Below the pieces are notes generated by a model. It saw only the letters and a list, made by a program, of their open reading frames with translations, was not told where the DNA came from and ran no database searches. The position numbers and the translations under genes were made by a program. Below are positions 1 to 5,721 of a stretch of 5,721 nt of DNA, piece after piece. Each line of letters begins with the position of its first letter. Positions within the stretch are counted from its first letter, which is position 1. The stretch covers positions 1 through 5,721 of the forward strand of contig VYEH01000153.1 of NCBI GenBank assembly GCA_009843005.1, in the 5' to 3' direction. The DNA comes from Pseudomonadota bacterium (lineage in GTDB: Bacteria; Pseudomonadota; Gammaproteobacteria; Steroidobacterales; Rariloculaceae).

Positions 1-656
1 GCGACGGACCACAGCCCCACCACGTAGAAATACGGGTACCAGAACAGACAGCCCCAGACCAGTTTGAAGCCGACGCGCTCTGCGAACAGATCGTAGGTGT
101 AGAGATGCACGCGTTCGAAGACCAGATAGTCGCAGACGAACCAGGTGAACAGTGCGACGTAAAGGACGATGCCCGGCGAAGGATTGTCCGGCCAGGTTAG
201 AAAGTGGTGCGCCGCGAATGAGAGCAGGTTGAGTTCCAGCAGCACCGCGCCCACGAGATACAGAAACATCTTCGCGTCGACGCGGCCATTGAGCATCCGC
301 GGGTTTGCCCGCCGACCGAAATAGAATTCCGCGAGGAAGGAGCCGCCCCGGCTCGACGCCGTCACGACCACGGCGGCGGAGGCGAGCAGGCCCAGGACCA
401 ATGCGCCGGCCGCGCCCGACCAGCGGTGAGTCCACAGCCAGTCCCAGGGCATGAGGCCACTGTAGCCCGCGGCTAGCCAGGCGACGACGCTCACCGCGAG
501 CACCAGTGGCCCGTTCAGGCGGTATCGGAGCCGCCCGCCGCTGCGTTCGCCCCGCACGTAGCCCGCGACGCAACGCGCCGGCAGCAAGAGGTGCAATGCG
601 AGAACGCCCGCGTAAATCAACCACGGCGCGAAAAAACCCGGCAACAATTCGGTCAC
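1..656 (-). CDS. ERG4/ERG24-family sterol reductase, N-terminal part (runs off left edge)
   Basis: Membrane-embedded NADPH-dependent reductase of the family that reduces sterol double bonds (C14, C7 or C24(28)); the visible part does not tell which. I translated it by hand from the GTG at 654-656; 218 codons are visible and the frame stays open to position 1. Seen: hydrophobic segments at about residues 8-26, 50-68, 82-100, 130-150 and 163-180; the family-typical LRYRLNG at 43-49; a stretch at 105-121 (GSFLAEFYFGRRANPRM) that closely resembles sterol reductase signature 1, ending in the diagnostic NPR at 118-120; and a D-x6-GF-x4-G-x3-W-x-P pattern at 189-208. The C-terminal half, which holds the cofactor-binding residues, lies outside. 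The GTG overlaps the stop of the SDR by 4 bases and has only a weak purine run upstream (GGGAAGAA, about 15 bases away), so coupled translation is likely. Family assignment is fairly sure; the substrate is unknown. Confidence 0.82.
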   Translation of the reverse strand, partial: MTELLPGFFAPWLIYAGVLALHLLLPARCVAGYVRGERSGGRLRYRLNGPLVLAVSVVAWLAAGYSGLMPWDWLWTHRWSGAAGALVLGLLASAAVVVTASSRGGSFLAEFYFGRRANPRMLNGRVDAKMFLYLVGAVLLELNLLSFAAHHFLTWPDNPSPGIVLYVALFTWFVCDYLVFERVHLYTYDLFAERVGFKLVWGCLFWYPYFYVVGLWSV

Positions 657-1438
657 GACAGATGCTCTGTGTTCTTCCCGATGAGCCGGACTGCCGCCTT
701 TCGTGTCAACAGGCGCCCCACGAGTTGAGCGGACAGCCGGTTGATGAACCCCGGCACGATGCGCGGACCCTTGCCCAAGGCGTCGAGTGTGCGGCTTGCG
801 GCGTCATCCGGCGACAGCATGCCAGTCGATTCCCGATCCGTGGAGGCAAGGTAGCCCGGAGTTGGCATCGCACCGGCGCAGCAAACGGAAACGTCGATGC
901 CCTGCTCGCGCAACTCGCCCCACAAGGCTTCGGCGAGGACGATGTTGAACGCCTTGCTGGCCGAATAGGCGGCGACGCGGGGAGCGCCCTGCAGACCCGC
1001 CAGCGATGACACAAGCACCGCCGCGCCACGTCCCTGTTCGCACATGGCCGGCAGTAGCGCGCGTGCCAGCAGGAGCGGACCGCGCACGTTGACGCGGATC
1101 ACCTGCTCCAGCGCATCTTCCTCGATTTCCACGAATCGGCCCACGGGTACGCAGGCCGCGTTGTAGATCAGAATTCCCAGGTCGAGACCGGCGACGGCAT
1201 TGCCGATTGTCTCTGCAAAATCCGGCTCGGCGAGATCGAGCACCACGCAACGGGACTCTACGCCGTGTTCCGAATGCAGCCTGTCCGCGAGGTTCTCGAG
1301 CAAGTCGGCCTGACGCGCGACCAACACGAGGTTCATGCCTCGTCTGGCGAGTTCAACCGCAAACGAGGCGCCGAACCCCTGGGACGCACCCGCAACCAGG
1401 GCCCACTCTCCGTAGCGGGCCCGCAAGGATTCGCTCAT
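653..1438 (-). CDS. Short-chain dehydrogenase/reductase (classical SDR)
   Basis: A 261-residue cytosolic NAD(P)-dependent oxidoreductase with a Rossmann fold, interconverting an alcohol and a ketone on an unidentified substrate. Seen: the nucleotide-binding loop GASQGFG at 17-23, D68 in LDL at the usual adenine-contact position, NAA at 93-95 in place of the usual NAG, and the catalytic tetrad N117, S145, Y158 and K162 in YSASK. CAGAMPTPGY follows at about 187-196 in place of the common PG motif. The length is normal. The C-terminal 40 residues are rich in R, L and V and could lie against a membrane. Its ATG overlaps the adk stop (ATGA) and its GTG-started partner overlaps its own stop. There is no Shine-Dalgarno sequence before the ATG, which supports coupling to adk. 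Placement before a sterol reductase-like gene suggests, as inference, a 3-ketosteroid or other lipid-ketone reductase; generic SDRs are too diverse to be certain. Confidence 0.93.
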   Translation of the reverse strand: MSESLRARYGEWALVAGASQGFGASFAVELARRGMNLVLVARQADLLENLADRLHSEHGVESRCVVLDLAEPDFAETIGNAVAGLDLGILIYNAACVPVGRFVEIEEDALEQVIRVNVRGPLLLARALLPAMCEQGRGAAVLVSSLAGLQGAPRVAAYSASKAFNIVLAEALWGELREQGIDVSVCCAGAMPTPGYLASTDRESTGMLSPDDAASRTLDALGKGPRIVPGFINRLSAQLVGRLLTRKAAVRLIGKNTEHLS

Positions 1439-2103
1439 GCGTCGCTGCCGGCGGACGCTGCGCCGTCGAGAACGTCGACGAGACCAGCGTAAACCTCGTC
1501 TATGGAGCCATGCGCCGTGATGACGCTCAACAGGTTGCGGCCGCGATAGTACTCGATCAACGGCTCGGTCTGGCGCCGGTAGACCTCCAGTCGGTTGTGG
1601 ATGGTTTCCTCGCGGTCATCGTCCCGCTGCAGGAGTTCTCCACCCGCATCGATGCACGCCTGGAGTTGTTCGGGAGGCGAGAAATGGATGTTCAGCAGTT
1701 TGCCCGTCTTCGAACAGGTTCGCCGGCCCGTGAGCCGCTTCATCAGCAGTTCGTGGGGTACGTCCATGAGCACGGCTGCATCCAGTGTCTGGTCCAGTTC
1801 GGCCAATACGGCGTCCAGGGCTTCAGCTTGCACCAGATTCCTGGGATAGCCGTCCAATATGTAGCCGCGGCCTGCATCTTCGGAGCCGAGCCGGTCCTTT
1901 ATGATGCCCAGCACCACCTCGTCGGCGACCAACTCGCCGGCATCCATGGCAGCCTTGGCGCGTAGTCCCATCGGGGTGCCGGCACTCGCCGCATCCCTCA
2001 GCAGGTCACCGGTAGACACCTGCGGCCAGCCCCGATCCGCCTGCAGCCTTTTCGCCTGTGTGCCCTTACCCGAACCCGGTGCGCCAAGCAAGACAATTCG
2101 CAT
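1435..2103 (-). CDS. adk: Adenylate kinase
   Basis: Catalyses ATP + AMP = 2 ADP in the cytosol, balancing the adenylate pool. Of 222 residues, the long (LID-containing) form. Seen: the P-loop GAPGSGKGT at 7-15; the AMP-binding STGDLLR at 30-36; DGYPR at 84-88, the usual DGFPR; a long LID from about 126 to 163 starting GRRTC and ending QRDDD; and the arginine-bearing R171 helix after it. The LID is odd. Where zinc-type enzymes have C-x2-C and C-x2-C/D and enteric enzymes have H, S, D and T, this protein has C130-x2-T133 and C150-x2-A153, so only two of four potential metal ligands are cysteine. The start ATG at 2101-2103 has a strong GGGAGG five bases upstream. It lies 52 bases after the flavoenzyme gene and overlaps the SDR by 4 bases, so it heads or continues an operon. 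Confidence 0.97.
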   Translation of the reverse strand: MRIVLLGAPGSGKGTQAKRLQADRGWPQVSTGDLLRDAASAGTPMGLRAKAAMDAGELVADEVVLGIIKDRLGSEDAGRGYILDGYPRNLVQAEALDAVLAELDQTLDAAVLMDVPHELLMKRLTGRRTCSKTGKLLNIHFSPPEQLQACIDAGGELLQRDDDREETIHNRLEVYRRQTEPLIEYYRGRNLLSVITAHGSIDEVYAGLVDVLDGAASAGSDA

Positions 2104-2108
2104 GCAAT

Positions 2109-2114
2109 CCTCCC
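2109..2114 (-). promoter_or_regulatory. Shine-Dalgarno site of adk
   Basis: Read on the minus strand, GGGAGG lies 5 bases before the adk ATG. It is the strongest ribosome binding site on this strand. It contrasts with the two genes downstream, which lack a clear one and rely on stop/start overlap. Confidence 0.75.
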
Positions 2115-2155
2115 ATTCCCCGGTGTCTGGACGGGCAGCCCCCGCCGGCCAATTC

Positions 2156-3757
2156 TTACACGGTCACGGCGTTCGCGTGGAGCCGTTCCACCTGGTACCA
2201 GGCGGACTCCACCGCACCGGCCTGCCAGCCGGTCAGGTAGCTCAGGTACGCCCCGGCGAAGTACACGCGCCCCTGGGGCTCCAGCAGAACCGGGAAATGC
2301 TCCCGGCGCGCTTCATCGGACCAGCTCTCCCAACCCCCGAGGCTGTAGGGCACCCGCTTCCAGTCCACCGACAGCGCCTTGCCGTCGTAGTGACTGCGGA
2401 ACTGGCCGGGATGCAGCCTCTCGCCGTTCGCCAGGCCGCGTTCCGTGCGTTGCCTGTGCTCCATGGCGCCGACCGAATCCGCGGTATCGCCGAACACGTA
2501 GTAGCCCTGTACGACCCCCTTCGAGCCCAGGAACCCATGGGAGGGATAGATGACCGAGCCGCCGGGCGTATCCGTCTGGCTGGAACCCCCGAATATGGCG
2601 TCGTCCTCTTCCCAGAAGCGGCGGTTCATCTGCAGGGCGAGCTTGCCCACCTGGGACGGCGCCGCCGCGCCGACGGCCGCCTTGCAGCGGTCGGACAGAT
2701 CGTTGGGGATGTTCCTCATGACCGCCAGCGGGATCGTCGTCACGCAGTAGTCGCCCGTCGCCGTGGCCGTGTCGCCGGTCAGCGCATCCCGGTAGTGGAC
2801 CTGCACCTCCTGTTCGTCCTGGCGCAGTTCCTGGACTTCCGCATGGTAGGTGATCAAGTGGCCCACGCGTTCCTCGAACGCAGCCGCTATTCGGTCCATG
2901 CCGCCCACAGGCTGAAGCATGGTGTAGGGACGCTCGAACGACGATACGGCTCTGAACGTGTTGCCAAGTCCCGACTGGAGCAGTTCCTTCAGAGCCAGCG
3001 CCTCGGACGGCTGCCCAGGCTCCAGCGGGCCGGCGAAATCCACCGTCCAACCCCTCTCGGTCGTTCCCTTGTAGGCGAGGTCGTTCGGGTCGAGATAGCC
3101 CTCCGCCACGAGGTATTCGATGAGCTGCTCCTTGTCGTCGCCGGTCAATTCAACGTCGAGCGCGCCCTGCTGGGCCAGCTTGGCCAGGAGTTCGGAGGTA
3201 TGGCCCCGCATGTCCATCATCACTTCGCGGCGACGGACACGGCGTCCGGCCAGCGGACCGTCGATGTTCTCGTGCCGCAGGTAAGTCGACTCGTTCGAGC
3301 TGATCAGGGTCTGCATGGGGATGCCGAACCTGCGGCAGTAATGGAACAACGACTTGTGGTGCGCCGGAATGCGCCAGGCAGCGGTATTGAACCACTGCCC
3401 CTCATCGAAATCGCAAACCTGGGACGGACCTCCAACCTCGTCAAGCCGGAACCCGGTCCGCGCCGTCTGGCAGCGGCCCCCCACATAGGAGCGTGCCTCG
3501 AGAATCCGGCAATTGTAACCCCGCTCCATCAGTTCGTAAGCCGTCGTCAGGCCGGCTATGCCGGCGCCCAGGATAAGCACCCGGGTGCCGTCGGCCCTGC
3601 CGCTCAGCGCCGGGGGCGCGGTTGCCGCCGAGGCAATGCCCATGTCCCACGCGTCGAGCGCCGCCATTACCGCGGAAACACCGCTGACGGACGCGAATCC
3701 CTGCAGGAATTCACGCTTGGTGAGGATCAGGGGTTCGTGGCTGTTCCGACTCTCCAT
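2156..3757 (-). CDS. Flavin amine oxidase family protein with Tat-like signal
   Basis: FAD-dependent oxidoreductase of the monoamine oxidase/L-amino-acid oxidase superfamily, expected to oxidise a C-N bond and pass electrons to oxygen or another acceptor; the substrate is not evident. Using the second ATG (3755-3757) gives 533 residues. Seen: an N-terminal TKREFLQ at 13-19 followed by a small-residue, mildly hydrophobic run to about 47, resembling a twin-arginine signal with KR instead of RR; the FAD-binding LGAGIAGL at 63-70 with E87 and GGR at 93-95; GGMDRIAAAF near 287-296; TTIPLAVMRNIP, typical of the substrate domain; and a C-terminal FAD motif FAGAYLSYLTGWQAGA at about 500-515, where the usual GEH is GAY. 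An upstream ATG at 3791-3793 would add 12 residues but has no ribosome site; GAGGG at 3767-3771 supports the shorter start. If exported, it acts in the periplasm. Family is firm, export and chemistry are inferred. Confidence 0.9.
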   Translation of the reverse strand: MESRNSHEPLILTKREFLQGFASVSGVSAVMAALDAWDMGIASAATAPPALSGRADGTRVLILGAGIAGLTTAYELMERGYNCRILEARSYVGGRCQTARTGFRLDEVGGPSQVCDFDEGQWFNTAAWRIPAHHKSLFHYCRRFGIPMQTLISSNESTYLRHENIDGPLAGRRVRRREVMMDMRGHTSELLAKLAQQGALDVELTGDDKEQLIEYLVAEGYLDPNDLAYKGTTERGWTVDFAGPLEPGQPSEALALKELLQSGLGNTFRAVSSFERPYTMLQPVGGMDRIAAAFEERVGHLITYHAEVQELRQDEQEVQVHYRDALTGDTATATGDYCVTTIPLAVMRNIPNDLSDRCKAAVGAAAPSQVGKLALQMNRRFWEEDDAIFGGSSQTDTPGGSVIYPSHGFLGSKGVVQGYYVFGDTADSVGAMEHRQRTERGLANGERLHPGQFRSHYDGKALSVDWKRVPYSLGGWESWSDEARREHFPVLLEPQGRVYFAGAYLSYLTGWQAGAVESAWYQVERLHANAVTV

Positions 3758-3766
3758 CGCCGTGTT

Positions 3767-3771
3767 CCCTC
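3767..3771 (-). promoter_or_regulatory. Shine-Dalgarno site deciding the flavoenzyme start
   Basis: GAGGG on the minus strand, 9 bases before the ATG at 3755-3757. The in-frame ATG at 3791-3793 has no comparable site. This favours the shorter protein, which also places the KR motif at the usual distance from the N-terminus. Confidence 0.5.
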
Positions 3772-3791
3772 GGCTTCCGGCTGCAAGCTCC

Positions 3792-3821
3792 ATTTCAATG
3801 TTACACCCGTATAACCGTCAA
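3792..3821 (-). promoter_or_regulatory. Candidate promoter for the minus-strand operon
   Basis: On the minus strand TTGACG (3816-3821, five of six bases match the sigma-70 -35 consensus) is followed after 18 bases by TGAAAT (3792-3797, four of six). Transcription would begin near 3785, downstream of the alternative ATG at 3791-3793, which agrees with use of the ATG at 3757. The -10 element is weak, so this is tentative. Confidence 0.3.
3800..3815. repeat. Imperfect inverted repeat, operator-like
   Basis: GTTACAC-CC-GTATAAC: two 7-base arms with six of seven positions complementary around a 2-base centre. It lies between the candidate -35 and -10 elements of the minus-strand promoter and upstream of the plus-strand phosphofructokinase gene, a position where a dimeric regulator could control one or both directions. 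No regulator gene is in the window. A chance match in a short region is possible. Confidence 0.35.
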
Positions 3822-3864
3822 GCGGCTCTGGTATTCTCTGCGCGCCTGAGCACGCTCGTTCCCC

Positions 3865-3869
3865 GGGAG
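3865..3869 (+). promoter_or_regulatory. Shine-Dalgarno site of the phosphofructokinase gene
   Basis: GGGAG lies 7 bases before the GTG at 3877-3879 and supports that non-ATG start; the protein then begins directly with the family's N-terminal beta strand and the GGV loop. Confidence 0.65.
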
Positions 3870-3876
3870 AAATATC

Positions 3877-5124
3877 GTGAAGCAGAACGGATTCTACGCG
3901 CAGTCCGGCGGGGTGAGCGCCGTCATTAACGCCTCGGCCTGCGGCGTGCTGGAAACCGCGCGAAGGCACGGCGACCGCATCGGCAAGATCTACGCCGGCC
4001 GCAACGGCATCATCGGCGCGCTGACCGAAGACATGATCGATACCAGCCAGGAGACCGACGAAGCCATCGCGGCATTGCGCCACACCCCGGGCGGCGCATT
4101 CGGCTCCGCGCGCTACAAGCTCAAGGGACTTGACGAGAACCGCGCCGAATACGAACGCCTGATCGAAGTGTTCAGGGCCCACGACATCGGCTATTTCTTT
4201 TACAACGGCGGCGGCGATTCCATGGACACCGCGCACAAGGTGTCCCGGCTCGGCACGGAACTCGGCTTCCCGGTCACCTGCGTCGGGATTCCCAAGACCG
4301 TGGACAACGACCTTCCGGTGACCGACACGTGCCCGGGGTTCGGTTCCGTGGCCAAGTACGTGGCGGTTTCGATCATGGAAGCAGCACTCGACGTGGAGTC
4401 AATGGCGAAGACTTCAACCAAGGTATTCATCCTCGAGGTCATGGGCCGGCACGCGGGCTGGATTGCGGCGGCGGCCGGCCTGGCGGGCAAGTGTCCCGGC
4501 AGCGCCCCGCACATCATCCTGTTCCCCGAGGTCCCGTTCGACCGGGGCCGTTTCCTGAAGCGCGTCAGCGACTGCGTGCAGCGCCACGAGTACTGCGTCG
4601 TGGCCGTATCCGAAGGCACGCGCCACCCCGACGGCCGCTTCCTGGCCGAAGCGGGAACCCGCGACGCGTTCGGACACGCCCAGTTGGGCGGCGTCGCCTC
4701 AACCGTGGCCAGCCTGATCCAGTCGGAACTGGGCCTGAAGTACCACTACGCGATCGCGGACTACCTGCAGCGCTCGGCGCGGCACATCGCCTCGGCAGTC
4801 GATGTCCAGCAAGCCTACGCGGTGGGCGAGAAGGCCGTGGAACTGGCGCTGGACGGACACAACGCCATCATGACGAGCATCGTGCGCACTTCGGATTCGC
4901 CGTACCGATGGCACATCGGCCACGTCGGCCTCGACCAGGTCGCTAATCAGGAAAAAATGATGCCGCGGGACTTCATCACCGAGGACGGGTTCGGCATCAC
5001 CGAGGCGTGCCGGCAGTATCTCGAACCGCTGATCCAGGGCGAGGACTACCCCCCTTACCGCGACGGACTGCCCTGTTACGGCGGATTGCGCAACGTTGCG
5101 GTCCCGGCGCGGCTGGCACCGTAA
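3877..5124 (+). CDS. pfp: 6-phosphofructokinase, pyrophosphate-dependent type
   Basis: Phosphorylates fructose 6-phosphate to the 1,6-bisphosphate in the cytosol, most likely with PPi, a reversible step serving glycolysis and gluconeogenesis. It has 415 residues, longer than the roughly 320 of E. coli PfkA. Seen: the N-terminal phosphate loop AQSGGVSAVIN at 8-18; NGGGDSMDTA at 110-119, where the position of E. coli Gly104 is Asp114, as in PPi enzymes; PKTVDNDL at 139-146, with Lys140 replacing E. coli Gly124 (the second PPi mark) and D143 as catalytic base; MGRHAGW at 189-195 for sugar-phosphate binding; and SEGT near 246-249. The residue matching the Mg-binding Asp103 of PfkA is Gly113. The GTG start has GGGAG seven bases upstream. 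The gene is transcribed away from the adk operon and ends at a strong hairpin. Phosphofructokinase is sure; the donor is inferred from two residues. Confidence 0.95.
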   Translation: MKQNGFYAQSGGVSAVINASACGVLETARRHGDRIGKIYAGRNGIIGALTEDMIDTSQETDEAIAALRHTPGGAFGSARYKLKGLDENRAEYERLIEVFRAHDIGYFFYNGGGDSMDTAHKVSRLGTELGFPVTCVGIPKTVDNDLPVTDTCPGFGSVAKYVAVSIMEAALDVESMAKTSTKVFILEVMGRHAGWIAAAAGLAGKCPGSAPHIILFPEVPFDRGRFLKRVSDCVQRHEYCVVAVSEGTRHPDGRFLAEAGTRDAFGHAQLGGVASTVASLIQSELGLKYHYAIADYLQRSARHIASAVDVQQAYAVGEKAVELALDGHNAIMTSIVRTSDSPYRWHIGHVGLDQVANQEKMMPRDFITEDGFGITEACRQYLEPLIQGEDYPPYRDGLPCYGGLRNVAVPARLAP

Positions 5125-5137
5125 AAATACTGCACCC

Positions 5138-5180
5138 AAAATGAACTGGCCCGCTCGATGTCGAGCGGGCCAGTCGTTTT
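5138..5180. terminator. Bidirectional intrinsic terminator
   Basis: The arms at 5145-5158 (ACTGGCCCGCTCGA) and 5161-5174 are perfectly complementary over 14 bp, with a 2-base centre that in practice opens to a 4-base loop. TTTT follows at 5177-5180 on the plus strand, and AAAA at 5138-5141 gives the same T-run on the minus strand. It sits 20 bases past the phosphofructokinase stop and 36 bases past the stop of the convergent receptor gene, so it can end both transcripts. Confidence 0.9.
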
Positions 5181-5215
5181 GGTGGCGTAGTGCCGATATC
5201 GGCTGCCCTGCGCGA

Positions 5216-5721
5216 TCAACGGCCTCCGACCCAGTACTGGTATCGCAGATACGCTTCGCGGGGACGCGAGACGTTCACGGCCGCGGTGCCGATGCCGGTG
5301 GTGGAGAACGAACCCGCCGTCGAATAGATCTCGTTGGTGGTATTCCGGATGCCGAAAGTCAGCGCCCACTGCTCGTTGGCGCTGTTGTAGGTCGTGCTCG
5401 CGTGCACCACGTTGTAGGCGTCCTCTTGCATGGCGGGGTTCACCTCGAGCCGGAACCGCTGCGCGTCGTTATGGATCAAGTCCAGCCTCGTGAGCAGGTT
5501 GCCCGTGCCGATCGGCAATCGATGCGAGACGCCAATGGTGTAATTCGTCTTCGGCGTGTACGGCAATACCATTTCCGCATGGGGAACGCAGATGTTGGCC
5601 GAGGGACAGTTCGACTGCGTAAGCACCTGGCCGTCGGGCCCCACAAAACCATCCTCGTAGAAGAGATAGACGCCGGACGTGAATGAACCACCCGATTGCG
5701 ACAGCGAATCGACCGTGGCAT
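5216..5721 (-). CDS. TonB-dependent outer-membrane receptor, C-terminal part (runs off right edge)
   Basis: The last 167 residues of an outer-membrane beta-barrel that takes up a large or scarce nutrient using TonB energy; the ligand cannot be read from this part. The frame is open from 5719 to the TGA at 5216-5218, so the internal GTG at 5642-5644 is not its start. Seen: alternating hydrophobic and polar strands (SGVYLFYEDG, TNYTIGVSHRL, LLTRLDLIHND, YNVVHASTTYN); the typical WALTFGIRNTTNEIY, the family's penultimate-strand motif with N-x-TN; and a final strand RPREAYLRYQYWVGGR. Most of these barrels end in an aromatic residue; here four residues (VGGR) follow the last one, Trp. C38 and C44 of the visible part (C-x5-C) lie in a probable surface loop and could form a disulfide. 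It converges on the phosphofructokinase gene and shares its terminator. Confidence 0.88.
   Translation of the reverse strand, partial: ATVDSLSQSGGSFTSGVYLFYEDGFVGPDGQVLTQSNCPSANICVPHAEMVLPYTPKTNYTIGVSHRLPIGTGNLLTRLDLIHNDAQRFRLEVNPAMQEDAYNVVHASTTYNSANEQWALTFGIRNTTNEIYSTAGSFSTTGIGTAAVNVSRPREAYLRYQYWVGGR

Noticed and set aside
506..1009. Plus-strand open frame of 167 codons opposite the SDR and reductase genes
   Set aside because: The minus strand has clear family motifs in both genes, and the plus-strand translation is low-complexity and arginine-rich.
1207..1965. Plus-strand open frame of 252 codons opposite adk and the SDR
   Set aside because: It is a shadow of the adk and SDR reading frames, with no motif and no ribosome site.
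2104..2155. Possible terminator or attenuator hairpin before adk
   Set aside because: The region is GC-rich with short complementary stretches, but there is no stable stem followed by a T-run.
3791..3793. Upstream ATG for the flavoenzyme
   Set aside because: It has no ribosome site and may lie upstream of the likely transcription start; the ATG at 3755-3757 fits better. It is not strictly excluded.
1901..3814. Plus-strand open frame of 637 codons opposite the flavoenzyme and adk
   Set aside because: It spans two well-supported minus-strand genes and the gap between them, its translation is rich in R, A, H and P without recognisable motifs, and long antisense frames are expected in GC-rich coding DNA.
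3810..3837. TATAAC and TATTCT as -10 elements for phosphofructokinase
   Set aside because: Neither has a recognisable -35 element at 16-18 bases, so no specific plus-strand promoter is called.
3727..4236. Minus-strand open frame opposite the start of the phosphofructokinase gene
   Set aside because: It crosses the divergent promoter region and the phosphofructokinase active-site codons, and its translation matches no family.

Overview
The window is GC-rich, densely coding DNA from a Gram-negative bacterium. A TonB-dependent outer-membrane receptor, a pyrophosphate-type phosphofructokinase near adk, and a putative Tat-exported flavoenzyme suggest a gammaproteobacterium-like organism, perhaps near Xanthomonadales or methanotroph-type lineages. 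That placement is an inference from gene content only. No mobile element, CRISPR array, rRNA or tRNA gene was seen.

Layout from left to right. Positions 1-3757 hold four genes on the minus strand, read right to left: a flavin amine oxidase-like protein (2156-3757), adenylate kinase adk (1435-2103), a short-chain dehydrogenase/reductase (653-1438), and the N-terminal 218 residues of an ERG4/ERG24-type sterol reductase that runs off the left edge (1-656). The last three are joined by two 4-base stop/start overlaps (ATGA at 1435-1438, GTGA at 653-656), so they almost certainly share a transcript and are probably translationally coupled. Adk has its own strong ribosome binding site after a 52-base gap.

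Positions 3758-3876 form a divergent promoter region with an imperfect inverted repeat. On the plus strand follows a 6-phosphofructokinase (3877-5124) with active-site residues of the PPi-dependent type. A perfect 14-bp hairpin flanked by T-runs on both strands (5145-5180) ends it. This hairpin also serves the convergent C-terminal part of a TonB-dependent receptor (5216-5721, minus strand), which runs off the right edge.

Functionally, adk (adenylate energy balance) and the PPi-type phosphofructokinase (glycolysis/gluconeogenesis) are central metabolism. The SDR and sterol reductase form an accessory pair that may act on a sterol or other isoprenoid-derived lipid. The most notable point is this lipid-reductase pair hard-wired behind the housekeeping gene adk. 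I found no convincing evidence of a wholly new kind of system.
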